Of a stretch of DNA of 64,000 bases, positions 1-8,715 are shown in pieces. Source of the stretch: Mesorhizobium sp. M3A.F.Ca.ET.080.04.2.1 (lineage in GTDB: Bacteria; Pseudomonadota; Alphaproteobacteria; Rhizobiales; Rhizobiaceae); NCBI RefSeq assembly GCF_003952525.1, contig NZ_CP034451.1, positions 5,370,501 through 5,434,500 on the forward strand, given 5' to 3'. The notes under the pieces are model-generated. The model was given only the letters and a program-made list of their open reading frames with translations, did no database searches and had not been told where the DNA came from. The translations under genes and the position numbers were made by a program. Positions within the stretch are counted from its first letter, which is position 1. Every line of letters starts with the position of its first letter.

Positions 1-617
1 ACGATCTCCTTCGCCAGCCGGCCGTTGGCCTGCGCGGCCATCGCCTTGTCCTGGCTGCGCAGGGCGAAGGCGTCCTGGTCGGCTCTGCTGACCGAGAAAT
101 CCTCGGCGACGTTCTCGCCGGTCTCGGGCATGGAATCGATGCCGTACTGCTGCTTCATCAGCGGGTTGATGAAGCGCCAGCCGATGGTTGTGTCGTAGAT
201 TTCGGCGTTGCGCGAGAAGGCGGCGTCGGCTTTCGGCATGACGAAGGGTGCGCGGGTCATCGATTCGACTCCGCCGGCGACCATCAACTCGGCTTCGTCC
301 GCCTTGATGGCGCGGGCGGCGATGGTGATTGCATCCATGCCGGAACCGCACAGGCGGTTGACGGTGGAACCCGGAATCTCCTGCGGCAGCCGGGCGAGCA
401 GCAGCGCCATGCGCGCCACGTTGCGATTGTCCTCGCCGGCCTGGTTGGCGCAGCCATAGATGACGTCGTCGACTGCGCCCCAGTCGAGGCCGGCATTGCG
501 ATCCATGAGGGCCTTCAGCGGCATGGCGGCGAGATCGTCCGCGCGTACCGAGGACAGCGCACCGCCGAAGCGGCCGATCGGCGTGCGGATGTAATCGCAG
601 ATGAATGCTTCGGCCAT
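1..617 (-). CDS. pcaF: 3-oxoadipyl-CoA thiolase, partial (C-terminus beyond left edge)
   Basis: Thiolase-family acetyltransferase catalysing the last step of the beta-ketoadipate pathway, in which 3-oxoadipyl-CoA plus CoA gives succinyl-CoA and acetyl-CoA. The visible 205 residues start MAEAFICDYIRTPIGRFGGA, the usual PcaF N-terminus. They carry the nucleophilic cysteine in NRLCGSGMDAI. The ATG lies one base beyond the pcaJ stop codon, so the two genes are translationally close. Only the N-terminal half is in the window; the catalytic His/Cys of the C-terminal half cannot be inspected. The identity rests on the N-terminal signature plus the adjoining CoA-transferase genes. Confidence 0.9.
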   Translation of the reverse strand, partial: MAEAFICDYIRTPIGRFGGALSSVRADDLAAMPLKALMDRNAGLDWGAVDDVIYGCANQAGEDNRNVARMALLLARLPQEIPGSTVNRLCGSGMDAITIAARAIKADEAELMVAGGVESMTRAPFVMPKADAAFSRNAEIYDTTIGWRFINPLMKQQYGIDSMPETGENVAEDFSVSRADQDAFALRSQDKAMAAQANGRLAKEI

Positions 618-618
618 T

Positions 619-1422
619 CTATGCCGCTTTCCCTTTGCCGGTTGCTGCATGTGCGGCCCTGGTGCGGGCCTGCAGGTCGCGCAACGTCTTCAGTTCGAGT
701 TCCGTCGGCGCCGGCGTCTCGTCGAGGGTCCCGGCGAACTTGACCGTCCAGCCACAGGTCACCTGCACCTGTTCGCGGCTGACACCCGGATGCAGGGAGA
801 CGACCGCAAATTCCTTTGTAACGGGGTCCGGCCTCCAGATGGCAAGATCGGTGATCAAGAGCGTTGGGCCGGCGGTGTCGATGCCGAGGCGCTTGCGGTG
901 ATCGCCGCCCTGGCCATGGCCGAAAGAGGTGAAGAAGTCGATCTTCTCGACCATGCCGCGCTTCGACTGTGCCATGGTGATGTAGACCTGCCGCGACGAG
1001 GTCGCGATCTCCGGCGCGCCGCCGCCGCCGGGCAGCCGCGTCTTGGGACGAGCGTAGTCGCCGATAACGGTGGTGTTGATGTTGCCGAACTTGTCGAGCT
1101 GGGCGGCTCCCAGAAAGCCGATCGAAATGCGGCCGCCCTGCAGCCAGTAGCGGAACATCTCCGGCACCGTGACGGTGGTGACGGCGGTCTCGCACAATTC
1201 GCCGTCGCCGATCGACAGCGGCAGGACATTGGGCGCGGTCCCGATGGTGCCGCTCTCGTATATCAGCGTGATGTCGGGCGCGTGCGTCAGGCGTGCAACG
1301 TTGCAGGCGGCAGACGGCGCGCCGATGCCGACGAAGCAGACATCATCATTCGTCAGCGCACGGCTGGCCGCAATCGTCATCATCTCGTTGGGCGTGAAGC
1401 CCAGTTCCTTCCCGTCGCTCAT
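619..1422 (-). CDS. pcaJ: 3-oxoadipate CoA-transferase, subunit B
   Basis: Beta subunit (267 aa) of a family I CoA-transferase that moves CoA from succinyl-CoA to 3-oxoadipate. Glu56 in IYESGTIG sits where the family has its catalytic glutamate. The protein resembles the CatJ/GctB-type branch more than the short PcaJ type. It overlaps pcaI by four bases (ATGA) and precedes pcaF, forming a pcaI-pcaJ-pcaF operon. The substrate is inferred from that neighbourhood, because the fold alone would also fit a glutaconate-type transferase. Confidence 0.85.
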   Translation of the reverse strand: MSDGKELGFTPNEMMTIAASRALTNDDVCFVGIGAPSAACNVARLTHAPDITLIYESGTIGTAPNVLPLSIGDGELCETAVTTVTVPEMFRYWLQGGRISIGFLGAAQLDKFGNINTTVIGDYARPKTRLPGGGGAPEIATSSRQVYITMAQSKRGMVEKIDFFTSFGHGQGGDHRKRLGIDTAGPTLLITDLAIWRPDPVTKEFAVVSLHPGVSREQVQVTCGWTVKFAGTLDETPAPTELELKTLRDLQARTRAAHAATGKGKAA

Positions 1423-2276
1423 GCGGCCTTCCTCAGATGCTCGACGCGGGCGGCAAAGTCATCCGCGCTGCTCTCGATGACGTTGTTCCGCATCCAGGCC
1501 TGGAAACGGTCGCGGTCGGCAGCGATCTCGTCCCATTCGAGATAGGCGGCGTTGTCGCGCTCGTAATAGCCATGCGTGTAGGAGGGATGCGAGCCGCCCG
1601 GTACGACCGAAATCGCTGCGATCGTCCAACTCGGCAGCACTGTGAGGTTGGGGTGCAAGTCGTTGAAATTGTCGACTACTTCCTCCACCGTCGCCACGGC
1701 GCGCTTGGCGGCGAGCACTGCCTCCTTGTGGATGCCGACGATGCCTTCGACCAGGACATTGCCTTTGCGGTCGGCCTTCTGGGCATGGATGAAGGTGACG
1801 TCGGGCCTGAGCGCCGGAACGGCGGCAAGCAGCTCGCCGGTGAAAGGGCAGGCGATGGTCCTGATGTTGGGATTGACCTCGGCAAGCCCGGCGCCGCGAT
1901 AGCCCCGAAACACCGCGCAGGGGAGGCCGGCCGCGCCCGCCTCATAGGCATTGGCCATGCCGGCGTGGCTGTGCTCCTCGACCTCGACTTCGCGCGGGTA
2001 GCCGTTCTCGATAGCGTCACGAACGCGCCTCAGCAGCCCGACGCCCGGGTTGCCGAGATAGGAGAACACCATCTTCTTCGCCATGCCCATGCCGACCATC
2101 TGGTCGTAGATCAGGTCGGGCGTCATGCGGATCAGCGTCAGGTCGCGAAAACCCTGGCGGATCGCCTCATGCGCGGCGGCGGTCGGGATCAGATGCGTGA
2201 AGCCTTCAAACGCGACCGCGTCGCCGTCATGCAGATTTTCCGCGACGGCTTGTTTCAGCGGCAGGAACTTGACCAT
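1419..2276 (-). CDS. pcaI: 3-oxoadipate CoA-transferase, subunit A
   Basis: Alpha subunit (285 aa) of the CoA-transferase, first gene of the pcaIJF operon. It begins MVKFLPLKQAVAENLHDGDA and has the family's N-terminal GFTHLIP and GNPGVGLLR segments that form the CoA-binding fold. Its length matches CatI/GctA-type subunits. About 230 bases upstream are gene-free and should hold the operon promoter. No pca regulator (IclR or LysR) is inside the window. Specificity for 3-oxoadipate is inferred from pcaF. Confidence 0.85.
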   Translation of the reverse strand: MVKFLPLKQAVAENLHDGDAVAFEGFTHLIPTAAAHEAIRQGFRDLTLIRMTPDLIYDQMVGMGMAKKMVFSYLGNPGVGLLRRVRDAIENGYPREVEVEEHSHAGMANAYEAGAAGLPCAVFRGYRGAGLAEVNPNIRTIACPFTGELLAAVPALRPDVTFIHAQKADRKGNVLVEGIVGIHKEAVLAAKRAVATVEEVVDNFNDLHPNLTVLPSWTIAAISVVPGGSHPSYTHGYYERDNAAYLEWDEIAADRDRFQAWMRNNVIESSADDFAARVEHLRKAA

Positions 2277-2314
2277 GGTCGCGGCCCCAGAGGTTCGAGA
2301 AAAATTCGCATCCC

Positions 2315-2328
2315 GAATATAAGTATTC
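2315..2328. promoter_or_regulatory. Short inverted repeat upstream of pcaI
   Basis: GAATA-TAAG-TATTC is a perfect 5+5 inverted repeat about 40 bases upstream of the pcaI start, in a locally AT-rich stretch of the 2277-2507 gap. The neighbouring bases GTTCGAGAAAAATTCGCA resemble a stretched PcaR-like half-site pair, but the spacing is wrong for the known box. It is a candidate regulator site only. Confidence 0.3.
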
Positions 2329-2507
2329 TACGGACCGGCGACGCATCGCAACAGGCTATGCCAAGCTCGCCGTCAGCTCGCGGCTGCTGTCTTCGTCGCA
2401 GTTATCATCACTAAGCGCCTCGCTCAGCTAGGGATTCAGGCGACGTGCTCAAGTTTTTGATTTGATGCATGGTTTTTGCCTGGCAGCGCTGACAGGTCCG
2501 GGATGCA

Positions 2508-3989
2508 TCAGGCCAGCCAGCCGCCATCGGCGAGCGCGCCGTAAAGCGCCTCGGCTTCAGGACCGAGCGGCCGATCTTCCTTGAGCGGCTGAACGAAGGT
2601 GCGCACCGCTGCACGGATCACGCCGGTGGCCGGCGGCAGCGTCAGGCCTTCGCGCAGGTCGGCAGCCTGGGCGCCGGCCATCAGTTCGAGCGCGATCAGC
2701 CGCCGCCACAGCGTGATCATATCGGCGCATTTGGTGATGGCCAGAAGCGTCTGCGTCGCATGGTCCTCGACGCCTTCCGACACCGGCAGGAAGTCGAGCA
2801 TCACCGGATTGGCCTTGTGGCGGATACCCGTCAGGATCGCCGTTGCGGTCTTCTGCAGCGGCACGAAGCCCGCGGAGACCCCGCCCAGCGGTGACAGATA
2901 TCTGGGCAGGCCGTTGCGGCCCGAGCCGGTGAGCTGAATAAAGCGCGCTGCACTTGCCGCTGCCGTCTGCGCGATGGCGAGACCCAATGTCTCGAAGGCA
3001 AGCGCCAGCGACGCGGTGTGGAAATTGCCCGTCGACAGCACAAGCGCATCATCGACCAGCACCAGCGGGTTGTCGGCAGCGGCGTTGAGTTCGATTTCTA
3101 CGGCCAACCGAGCGTGGTCGATGGCCTGGATCAGGGCGCCATGGATAGACGGCATGCAGCGGACCGACAGCGGATCCTGCAAGGCCGTCGGGGCCAGCGC
3201 CTCGTCGCCGGCAAGCAGCTCGCGCAGCGTCCTAGCCGCCACCTGCTGGCAGGCGGCAGGTCGTGCCAGGTGCAGGCGGGGATCCAGAATTGTGCGGTTC
3301 GCGGCAAGGCCTGCCATGGACAGTGCGCCCGCCTGCTGCTGCTGTTCCAGCGCCGACAAGGCATCGACAAGCGCCAAGGCGCCGGCGCCAACGGAGACGG
3401 CCGAGGCGTTGATGAGCGACAGGCCGTCCTTCGCCGCCAGGCTGACGGGGGCAAGGCGCGCCATCATCAGCGCCTTGGCCGCGGGCATGCGCCGGCCCTG
3501 ATAGTCGGCATCATCCTCGCCGATCAGCACCCGGGCGATCGGCGTCATCAGCACAAGATCTCCGGCGCCGATCGAACCCAGCGACGGGATGACGGGATGG
3601 ATACCGGCGTTGAGCGCGTCGACCAGCGCGCTGAACACATGCGGCGAGAGACCCGAGCCGCCGGCCGAAAGCATGGCGATGCGGGCAAACATCGTCGCCC
3701 GCACGAGCTGCATGGGCAGCGCGGCGCCGACCGCGGCGCCGCGGCCGTCCAGCAACTGCCGCTGGAACGCACCGGCGTCGCCCTCAACCGAGGTGACGAG
3801 ATTGGCGCCAAGGCCGGTATTCAGCCCGTAGATCTGCTGCCCCGACGCGGCAGCGTCATCGAGCACCTGGCGCGCCTTGACCAATCGCTCGATGACGGTC
3901 GGCGTGACCTCGACCCTGCAGGCCCTGCGCGCGACAGCCTCGACATCCTCGATGCTGACGCCGGCGCCGGTGAGAACGAGCGGGCTCAT
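2508..3989 (-). CDS. HAL/PAL-family aromatic amino acid lyase homologue lacking the MIO serine
   Basis: A 493-residue member of the histidine/phenylalanine ammonia-lyase superfamily, close to full family length. YGLNTGLG (54-61), the LxN segment (Asn194), QDPxSxR (271-277), GNFH (Phe323) and VEDH (Glu408) all align with active-site blocks of HutH. Two key positions are changed. The Ala-Ser-Gly triad that cyclises to the MIO cofactor reads GSIGAGDL (138-145), so the serine is deleted. The tyrosine of QDPYSLR is Leu274. Known chemistry of the family needs MIO, so this protein is either inactive as a lyase or does something else. The ATG overlaps the stop of the upstream cyclodeaminase-like gene by four bases, which implies coupled translation and a joint role. 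Confidence 0.8.
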   Translation of the reverse strand: MSPLVLTGAGVSIEDVEAVARRACRVEVTPTVIERLVKARQVLDDAAASGQQIYGLNTGLGANLVTSVEGDAGAFQRQLLDGRGAAVGAALPMQLVRATMFARIAMLSAGGSGLSPHVFSALVDALNAGIHPVIPSLGSIGAGDLVLMTPIARVLIGEDDADYQGRRMPAAKALMMARLAPVSLAAKDGLSLINASAVSVGAGALALVDALSALEQQQQAGALSMAGLAANRTILDPRLHLARPAACQQVAARTLRELLAGDEALAPTALQDPLSVRCMPSIHGALIQAIDHARLAVEIELNAAADNPLVLVDDALVLSTGNFHTASLALAFETLGLAIAQTAAASAARFIQLTGSGRNGLPRYLSPLGGVSAGFVPLQKTATAILTGIRHKANPVMLDFLPVSEGVEDHATQTLLAITKCADMITLWRRLIALELMAGAQAADLREGLTLPPATGVIRAAVRTFVQPLKEDRPLGPEAEALYGALADGGWLA

Positions 3990-4987
3990 GCGAAGCGCAG
4001 CCTCTGGCCAATGCCCCGGCTTGCGGCCTTGGCCAGCATCGCCTTGCCGAGCGCGATGTCGGAGAGCGATAGGCCGCGATGCCAGAACAGGATCGTCTCG
4101 CCATCGCTTTGCCGGCCAGGCTTTAGGCCGGCTGCGATCTGGCCGAGTTCGGCGTGCAGTGTTTCCTCGCTCAGACGTCCCGTTTCGACATGGGCGCGCA
4201 AGGCGCCGAACTTGCCGCCCTTGCACTGGCCCCAGTCGTCGACGACGATCTTCTGCATGACGTCGGTGAGCGACAATTCGACGGCGCTCATCGTGCCATA
4301 GGGCACCACCAGCGCGCCACGTTTGATCCATTCGGTCTTGAGCAGCGGCTGCGGCTCCGGTAGCCGCGAAGCCTCGACGACGATGTCTGCGCCCTCGACG
4401 CAGCTTTTCCAGTCCGCCGCGGCCATGACCGGTTTGCCGAGGTCGCCGGCAAGCCGCGCGGCAAAGCCGTCGCGGCTTTCCGGCCGCCGCGAATGGACGC
4501 GGATCTCGTCGAAGTCGAAGAGATGGTCGAGCAGGCGCACGTTCCAATAGGCGGTGCCGCGCGCCCCGATATGGCCGAGCACCTTCGATGATCTCTTAGC
4601 CAGATGCCTGGCGCCGAGGGCGGTGACGGCGCCGGTGCGCATGTCGGTGATCGCGGTGGCGTCGAGGATGGCGCGCGGCATGCCGGTGCGCGGATCGAAC
4701 AGATTGAGGATGCCGAATTCGGAGGGCAGCTCGTGCAGGTAGTTGTCGACATAGTCGCCGACGATCTTCACTCCGGCGACATCGAGCGGAGCTACATAGC
4801 CGCGCAGCACGTTGAAATGGCCGTGAAAGGAGGGATCGGGCTCGAGATGGACGCGCGGCTCGATCACCGTCTGGCCGTTGCCCTGCGCCACAAGCCCGGC
4901 CTCGACGGCGCCGATGATCTCGGCATCGGTCATCGCCAGCGCCTCGATATCGAGCGCGTTGAGGTAATCGATATAGACGGGCTTCAT
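3986..4987 (-). CDS. Ornithine cyclodeaminase / mu-crystallin family protein
   Basis: A 333-residue OCD/mu-crystallin family enzyme, NAD(P)-dependent. The family includes ornithine and lysine cyclodeaminases, alanine dehydrogenases and ketimine reductases. The family block around DATAITDMRTGAVTALGA is present, followed by the Rossmann glycine loop GHIGARGTA. The ATG at 4987 (MKPVYIDYL) is preceded by GAGGG at good spacing, so I prefer it to a start eight codons upstream. The gene is followed directly by the HAL-like gene with a four-base overlap. The pairing suggests a shared amino-acid substrate, which the sequence does not reveal. Confidence 0.8.
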   Translation of the reverse strand: MKPVYIDYLNALDIEALAMTDAEIIGAVEAGLVAQGNGQTVIEPRVHLEPDPSFHGHFNVLRGYVAPLDVAGVKIVGDYVDNYLHELPSEFGILNLFDPRTGMPRAILDATAITDMRTGAVTALGARHLAKRSSKVLGHIGARGTAYWNVRLLDHLFDFDEIRVHSRRPESRDGFAARLAGDLGKPVMAAADWKSCVEGADIVVEASRLPEPQPLLKTEWIKRGALVVPYGTMSAVELSLTDVMQKIVVDDWGQCKGGKFGALRAHVETGRLSEETLHAELGQIAAGLKPGRQSDGETILFWHRGLSLSDIALGKAMLAKAASRGIGQRLRFA

Positions 4988-5056
4988 CCCAAGTTTCCCT
5001 CTCGAGCCCACTCTCCCATAGCAGGCGGAGAGGCAGCACGAAAGTTTGTTGGATAA

Positions 5057-5233
5057 GCTCTGGACGGGCTCAGCCTTGTGCTGGTCCTCAAGCTGCCGCA
5101 GATTGCCAGAGGCGCAGCCGCACCCGATGTCTTGGACTTCAGGATCGTGTTTCTCGCGATCGGCCTGATCGGGCTCGCGGCGTCAATGCGCTTCCTGACC
5201 CTGCCTGCCAACGCCGGAGCCGAGGTCTCGGGC
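5057..5233 (+). pseudogene. Relic of an MFS transporter C-terminus
   Basis: Between the cyclodeaminase-like gene and the permease gene, the plus strand encodes a segment ending FRIVFLAIGLIGL, then SMRFLTLPANAGAEVSG. This has the look of the last transmembrane helix and tail of a drug-type MFS carrier. It is preceded by an in-frame stop at 5054-5056 and there is no upstream body of the gene. The frame reads through past the expected end without a stop. I infer a decayed remnant. The rest of the 4988-5314 gap shows no other gene. Confidence 0.4.
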
Positions 5234-5289
5234 CAAGCCCGCATAGACAGCGACCGGCGAGGGCGTTCCAATCCGAGCGATAGGAGCAA

Positions 5290-5308
5290 GCCGGCGCCGA
5301 GCGCCGGC
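5290..5308 (-). terminator. GC-rich hairpin after the sugar permease
   Basis: GCCGGCGC and GCGCCGGC form an eight-base-pair stem with a three-base loop, seven bases past the permease stop on the minus strand. No T-run follows, so it is either a factor-dependent terminator or an mRNA 3'-end stabiliser. Confidence 0.4.
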
Positions 5309-5314
5309 CGCCCT

Positions 5315-6313
5315 TCAGTCGCTGCGCCGGAAGTTGCGGATGCGGTCGAACAGCACCGCCAGCAGAATGGCGCCGCCGATGAAGGTGCCCTGCCAGAAGG
5401 CGTTGATGCCGAGCAGGCCGAGGCTGTTGCGGATCACCTCGATCAGCGCGGCGCCGACGACGGCGCCAAAGGCGGTGCCGACGCCCCCGGCGAGGTCAGC
5501 GCCGCCGATGACGGTGGCGGCAATCACCTGAAGCTCCATGCCGTTGCCGAGATTGGTTGTGACCGCACCCAGCCAACCGGTCTGAATGATACCTGCTAGA
5601 CCCGCAGAGAACGCAGAGATCATATAGACTGCCACCTTGATCTGGCGCACCGGAACACCGGTCAGCGTCGCCGCGTGCTCGTTGCCGCCGATGGCGAAGA
5701 CGTGCCGGCCGAATTTGGTCCAACGCAGGGTGAAGCCGGTGATCAGCGCCAGAAGGATCATGTAGAGCACCGGATTGGCGATGCCGAACACCCAGGCGCC
5801 GCCGCCAAGCGCCAGAAGCTTGTCGTGATCGGGTCCGAACTGGAAGACGACAGTGTTGTTGGAGGCGACCATGGCAAGGCTGCGCGCCACCGACAGCATG
5901 CCGAGCGTGACCACGAAGGGCGGGAATTCGAGATAGGCGATCAGCACGCCGTTGAAAGCGCCGATGGCTAAAGCGGTGACGATCGTGGCCAGGATGCCGA
6001 CCTCGATCGAGTAGCCGGCGTGCATGGTGACGGCCAGCACCATCGAGCACAGGCAGAGCACCGAGCCGACCGACAGATCGATGCCGCCGGTGATGATGAC
6101 GAAGGTCATGCCGAGCGCGACGATGGCGACGAAGGTGATGTTGCGGGTGATGTTGTAGAGGTTCTTCTGCGTGGCGAAAGCGTCGGTGGCGAAGGACAGG
6201 AACAGGCACGCAAGGATGACCGCAATCACCACCCAGAAAGTCTGGCTGGAGAGCATGCGCGACACGAAGGTGTGCTGCTTCTGCGCGATGGTCTGGTCAA
6301 GAGTGACTGCCAT
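5315..6313 (-). CDS. Sugar ABC transporter permease (RbsC/FrcC-like)
   Basis: A 332-residue inner-membrane permease of the monosaccharide CUT2 family. It has a series of hydrophobic helices and the family signature FVIITGGIDLSVGS near residues 71-84, plus VIGGADLAGG in the C-terminal half. It lies 49 bases downstream of a single-domain ATPase gene. It would form a homodimeric channel fed by the binding protein encoded divergently at 7554. The sugar is not determined by the sequence; the layout resembles rhizobial fructose (Frc) importers. Confidence 0.85.
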   Translation of the reverse strand: MAVTLDQTIAQKQHTFVSRMLSSQTFWVVIAVILACLFLSFATDAFATQKNLYNITRNITFVAIVALGMTFVIITGGIDLSVGSVLCLCSMVLAVTMHAGYSIEVGILATIVTALAIGAFNGVLIAYLEFPPFVVTLGMLSVARSLAMVASNNTVVFQFGPDHDKLLALGGGAWVFGIANPVLYMILLALITGFTLRWTKFGRHVFAIGGNEHAATLTGVPVRQIKVAVYMISAFSAGLAGIIQTGWLGAVTTNLGNGMELQVIAATVIGGADLAGGVGTAFGAVVGAALIEVIRNSLGLLGINAFWQGTFIGGAILLAVLFDRIRNFRRSD

Positions 6314-6362
6314 TATCGACCTTTCCTGCCCAAGGTGAAACGCATGAGCGTCACGGGCGTCG

Positions 6363-7109
6363 TTATGCGACTTGTTCGATGGCCCCGGTGATCAGCCCGG
6401 TGACTTCCTCGGGCGAGCTCGAAGCGATTTTCTTGTCGGCGACCTTCCTGCCGCGCCGCATGACGATAACGCGGTCGGCGACGTCGAAGACGTCGGGCAT
6501 GCGGTGGCTGATCAGCACGACGGCGATGCCCTGGTCGCGCAAGTGGCGGATGAGGTTCAGCACTTCGGCGACCTGGCGCACCGAGATCGCCGCCGTCGGC
6601 TCGTCCATCAGCACGATCTTGGCCTGCGACAGCATGGTGCGGGCGATTGCCACCGCCTGCCGCTGGCCGCCCGACATCTGCTTGACGAGATCGCGCGGGC
6701 GCGTCTCGGACTTCAATTCGGCGAAGAGCTGGCCGGCGCGCTTGTACATCGAAGCATAATCGAGGATGCGGAACGGACCGACGCCCTTGCGCAGCTCGCG
6801 GCCGAGATAGACGTTGGCGGCCGCCGTCAGATTGTTGCAGAGCGCCAGGTCCTGGTGGACGATCTCGATGCCGTGCTGGCGGGCCTCGGCCGGCTTGTGC
6901 AGGACAAGCTCCTTGCCGTCCATGTGCATCGTGCCGTGGCTGGGGCGGAAATTTCCGGCGATCATCTTGACCAGGGTCGACTTGCCGGCGCCGTTGTCGC
7001 CCATCAAGCCGACGACCTGGCCAGCCTCCAGCGTGAACGAGACGTCGTTGACCGCCTGGATCGCGCCAAAATGCTTGGAAATGTTGGTGAGTTCGAGAAC
7101 CGACACCAC
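6363..7109 (-). CDS. Sugar ABC transporter ATPase, single-domain (FrcA-like)
   Basis: A 248-residue cytoplasmic ATPase. Walker A is GDNGAGKST near residue 37, the signature is MSGGQRQ, Walker B is IVLMDEPTAA, and the switch histidine lies in LISHR. Most CUT2 importers use a two-domain ATPase of about 500 residues. The short single-domain form is characteristic of rhizobial FrcA-type systems. It is the first gene of the minus-strand unit and shares a 444-base divergent promoter region with the binding-protein gene. Confidence 0.85.
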   Translation of the reverse strand: MVSVLELTNISKHFGAIQAVNDVSFTLEAGQVVGLMGDNGAGKSTLVKMIAGNFRPSHGTMHMDGKELVLHKPAEARQHGIEIVHQDLALCNNLTAAANVYLGRELRKGVGPFRILDYASMYKRAGQLFAELKSETRPRDLVKQMSGGQRQAVAIARTMLSQAKIVLMDEPTAAISVRQVAEVLNLIRHLRDQGIAVVLISHRMPDVFDVADRVIVMRRGRKVADKKIASSSPEEVTGLITGAIEQVA

Positions 7110-7553
7110 CCTTAAGCCTCCCCTGTGATCCGGCTCGCGCTTCTGCCGCGGCCTCGCTTCCCAGGCTCCTCCCGGGGGCAGCGATTTTCAGTCCATTATG
7201 CGATTGCCCGCACCGGCGTCAATCAATTGTCGGATGAATCATGGTTTCTTTCCCACCAAAAATCAGTTTTGTAGGACAAATAGAGATTGACGTTGGCGAC
7301 AAGCCGATATTAGCTGAGCGTCGGAGGAAAATCATGTCGAGGCCGCGGCGGCTGGCCGGGGTTCTGTCGACGGAGGCAATCGGAAAGGGGCCGGCAGCAG
7401 AGACTTGCCGAACTGGCCTTTGGCCGCATCTGGAAATGCTTGTCGGCTTGGCCCGGCGACATGAGCGCTCGCGAACGACCCTCTGTCGCCGTGTATTCAG
7501 GTCGATTTGTGTGGCGGGCACGCCGTGTCCGTCTTTTTCAAGGGAGGACTGAT
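7110..7553. other. Divergent intergenic region of the sugar importer
   Basis: A 444-base gap between the divergent ATPase and binding-protein genes. I find no credible gene in it. It must carry promoters for both directions. The AT-rich stretch around 7220-7290 is the likely control region and contains a FadR-type palindrome (7269-7279). TTGTCGGATGA, nearby at about 7226, is a weaker match to the same pattern. Confidence 0.6.
7269..7279. promoter_or_regulatory. FadR/GntR-type operator
   Basis: TTGTAGGACAA fits the FadR-subfamily consensus TNGTNNNACNA exactly and extends to TTTGT-AGG-ACAAA as a perfect inverted repeat. It lies in the shared promoter of the importer genes. The FadR-type regulators at 8716 and 11643 are the obvious candidates to bind it. 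Confidence 0.55.
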
Positions 7554-8543
7554 ATGAGGAAATCACTTTTGCTCGCCGCTGTCGCCGCCATGGCGCTGGG
7601 GGCAGGGCCGGCTTTGGCCAAGAAACAACTCGTCATCGTGGTAAAGGGTCTCGACAATCCGTTCTTTGAAGCCATCCACCAAGGCTGCGAGAAGTGGAAC
7701 AAGGAAAACGCCAGCTCCGAATATGAATGCTTCTACACCGGCCCGGCCTCGACTTCGGACGAAGCCGGGGAGGCGCAGATCGTGCAGGACATGCTGAGCA
7801 AGCCGGACACGGTCGCGATGGCGATCTCGCCGTCGAACGCGCCGCTGATCGCGCAAACGATCAAGAGCGCCAATCCGTCGATCCCAATCATGACCGTCGA
7901 CGCTGACCTGGCCAAGGAAGACGCAGCGCTGCGCAAGACCTATCTCGGCACCGACAACTACCTGATGGGCAAGAAGATCGGCGAGTACATCAAGAAGGCC
8001 AAGCCGAATGGCGGCACGATCTGCACCATCGAGGGCAATCCCGCGGCCGACAACATCCTGCGCCGCGCGCAGGGCATGCGCGATGCGCTGTCGGGCAAGG
8101 AAGGCCTTGCGGAGCTGAAGGGCGAGGGTGGCTGGACGGAAGTCGCCGGTTGCCCGGTGTTCACCAATGACGACGGGGCCAAGGGCGTTCAGGCGATGAC
8201 CGACATCCTCGCCGCCAACCCGAAGCTCGATGCCTTCGGCATCATGGGCGGCTGGCCGCTGTTCGGGGCGCCGCAGCCCTATCGCGACCTGTTCAAACCG
8301 ATGGCCGACAAGATCGCCAAGAATGAATTCGTCATCGGCGCCGCCGACACGATCGGCGACGAAGTGGCCATCGCCAAGGACGGTCTGGTGACCGCGCTGG
8401 TCGGCCAGCGGCCTTTTGAAATGGGCTACAAGGCGCCATCGGTTATGATCGACCTGATCGAAGGCAAGAAGGTCGACGATCCGGTCTTCACCGGTCTCGA
8501 CGAATGCACCAAGGATACGGTTGACACCTGCATACAGAAGTAG
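7554..8543 (+). CDS. Sugar ABC transporter periplasmic binding protein (FrcB/RbsB-like)
   Basis: A 329-residue exported binding protein of the periplasmic-binding-protein I type. It has a Sec signal peptide (MRKSLLLAAVAAMALGAG, cleavage after ALA). The mature start KQLVIVVKGLDNPFFEAIHQ is the classic first strand and helix of the ribose-binding fold, and VIGAADTIGDEV lies in the C-terminal lobe. GGGAGG seven bases upstream fixes the ATG; a longer in-frame start would place the signal peptide internally. It supplies the permease and ATPase encoded divergently. The regulator gene follows on the same strand. Confidence 0.88.
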   Translation: MRKSLLLAAVAAMALGAGPALAKKQLVIVVKGLDNPFFEAIHQGCEKWNKENASSEYECFYTGPASTSDEAGEAQIVQDMLSKPDTVAMAISPSNAPLIAQTIKSANPSIPIMTVDADLAKEDAALRKTYLGTDNYLMGKKIGEYIKKAKPNGGTICTIEGNPAADNILRRAQGMRDALSGKEGLAELKGEGGWTEVAGCPVFTNDDGAKGVQAMTDILAANPKLDAFGIMGGWPLFGAPQPYRDLFKPMADKIAKNEFVIGAADTIGDEVAIAKDGLVTALVGQRPFEMGYKAPSVMIDLIEGKKVDDPVFTGLDECTKDTVDTCIQK

Positions 8544-8555
8544 ACTTCGATCGCC

Positions 8556-8581
8556 GGGGCGCCCCTTTTTGCGGGCGCCCC
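8556..8581 (+). terminator. Hairpin after the binding-protein gene
   Basis: GGGGCGCCC and GGGCGCCCC form a nine-base-pair stem 12 bases after the stop. The T-run lies in the loop rather than after the stem, so this is not a textbook intrinsic terminator. It may damp read-through into the regulator gene or protect the abundant binding-protein transcript. Confidence 0.4.
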
Positions 8582-8715
8582 GCCACCTTCCTGGGACATG
8601 GACGCGACCTCTGCAGGGGCGACAGGCTCCCGCTTTCGCGCGCCCGAAAAAAGCGCGTTCGGCCAATCTTTGCAGGCGCCGGCCTGCGGCGGAAGACCGA
8701 CGCATCGGAACGACG

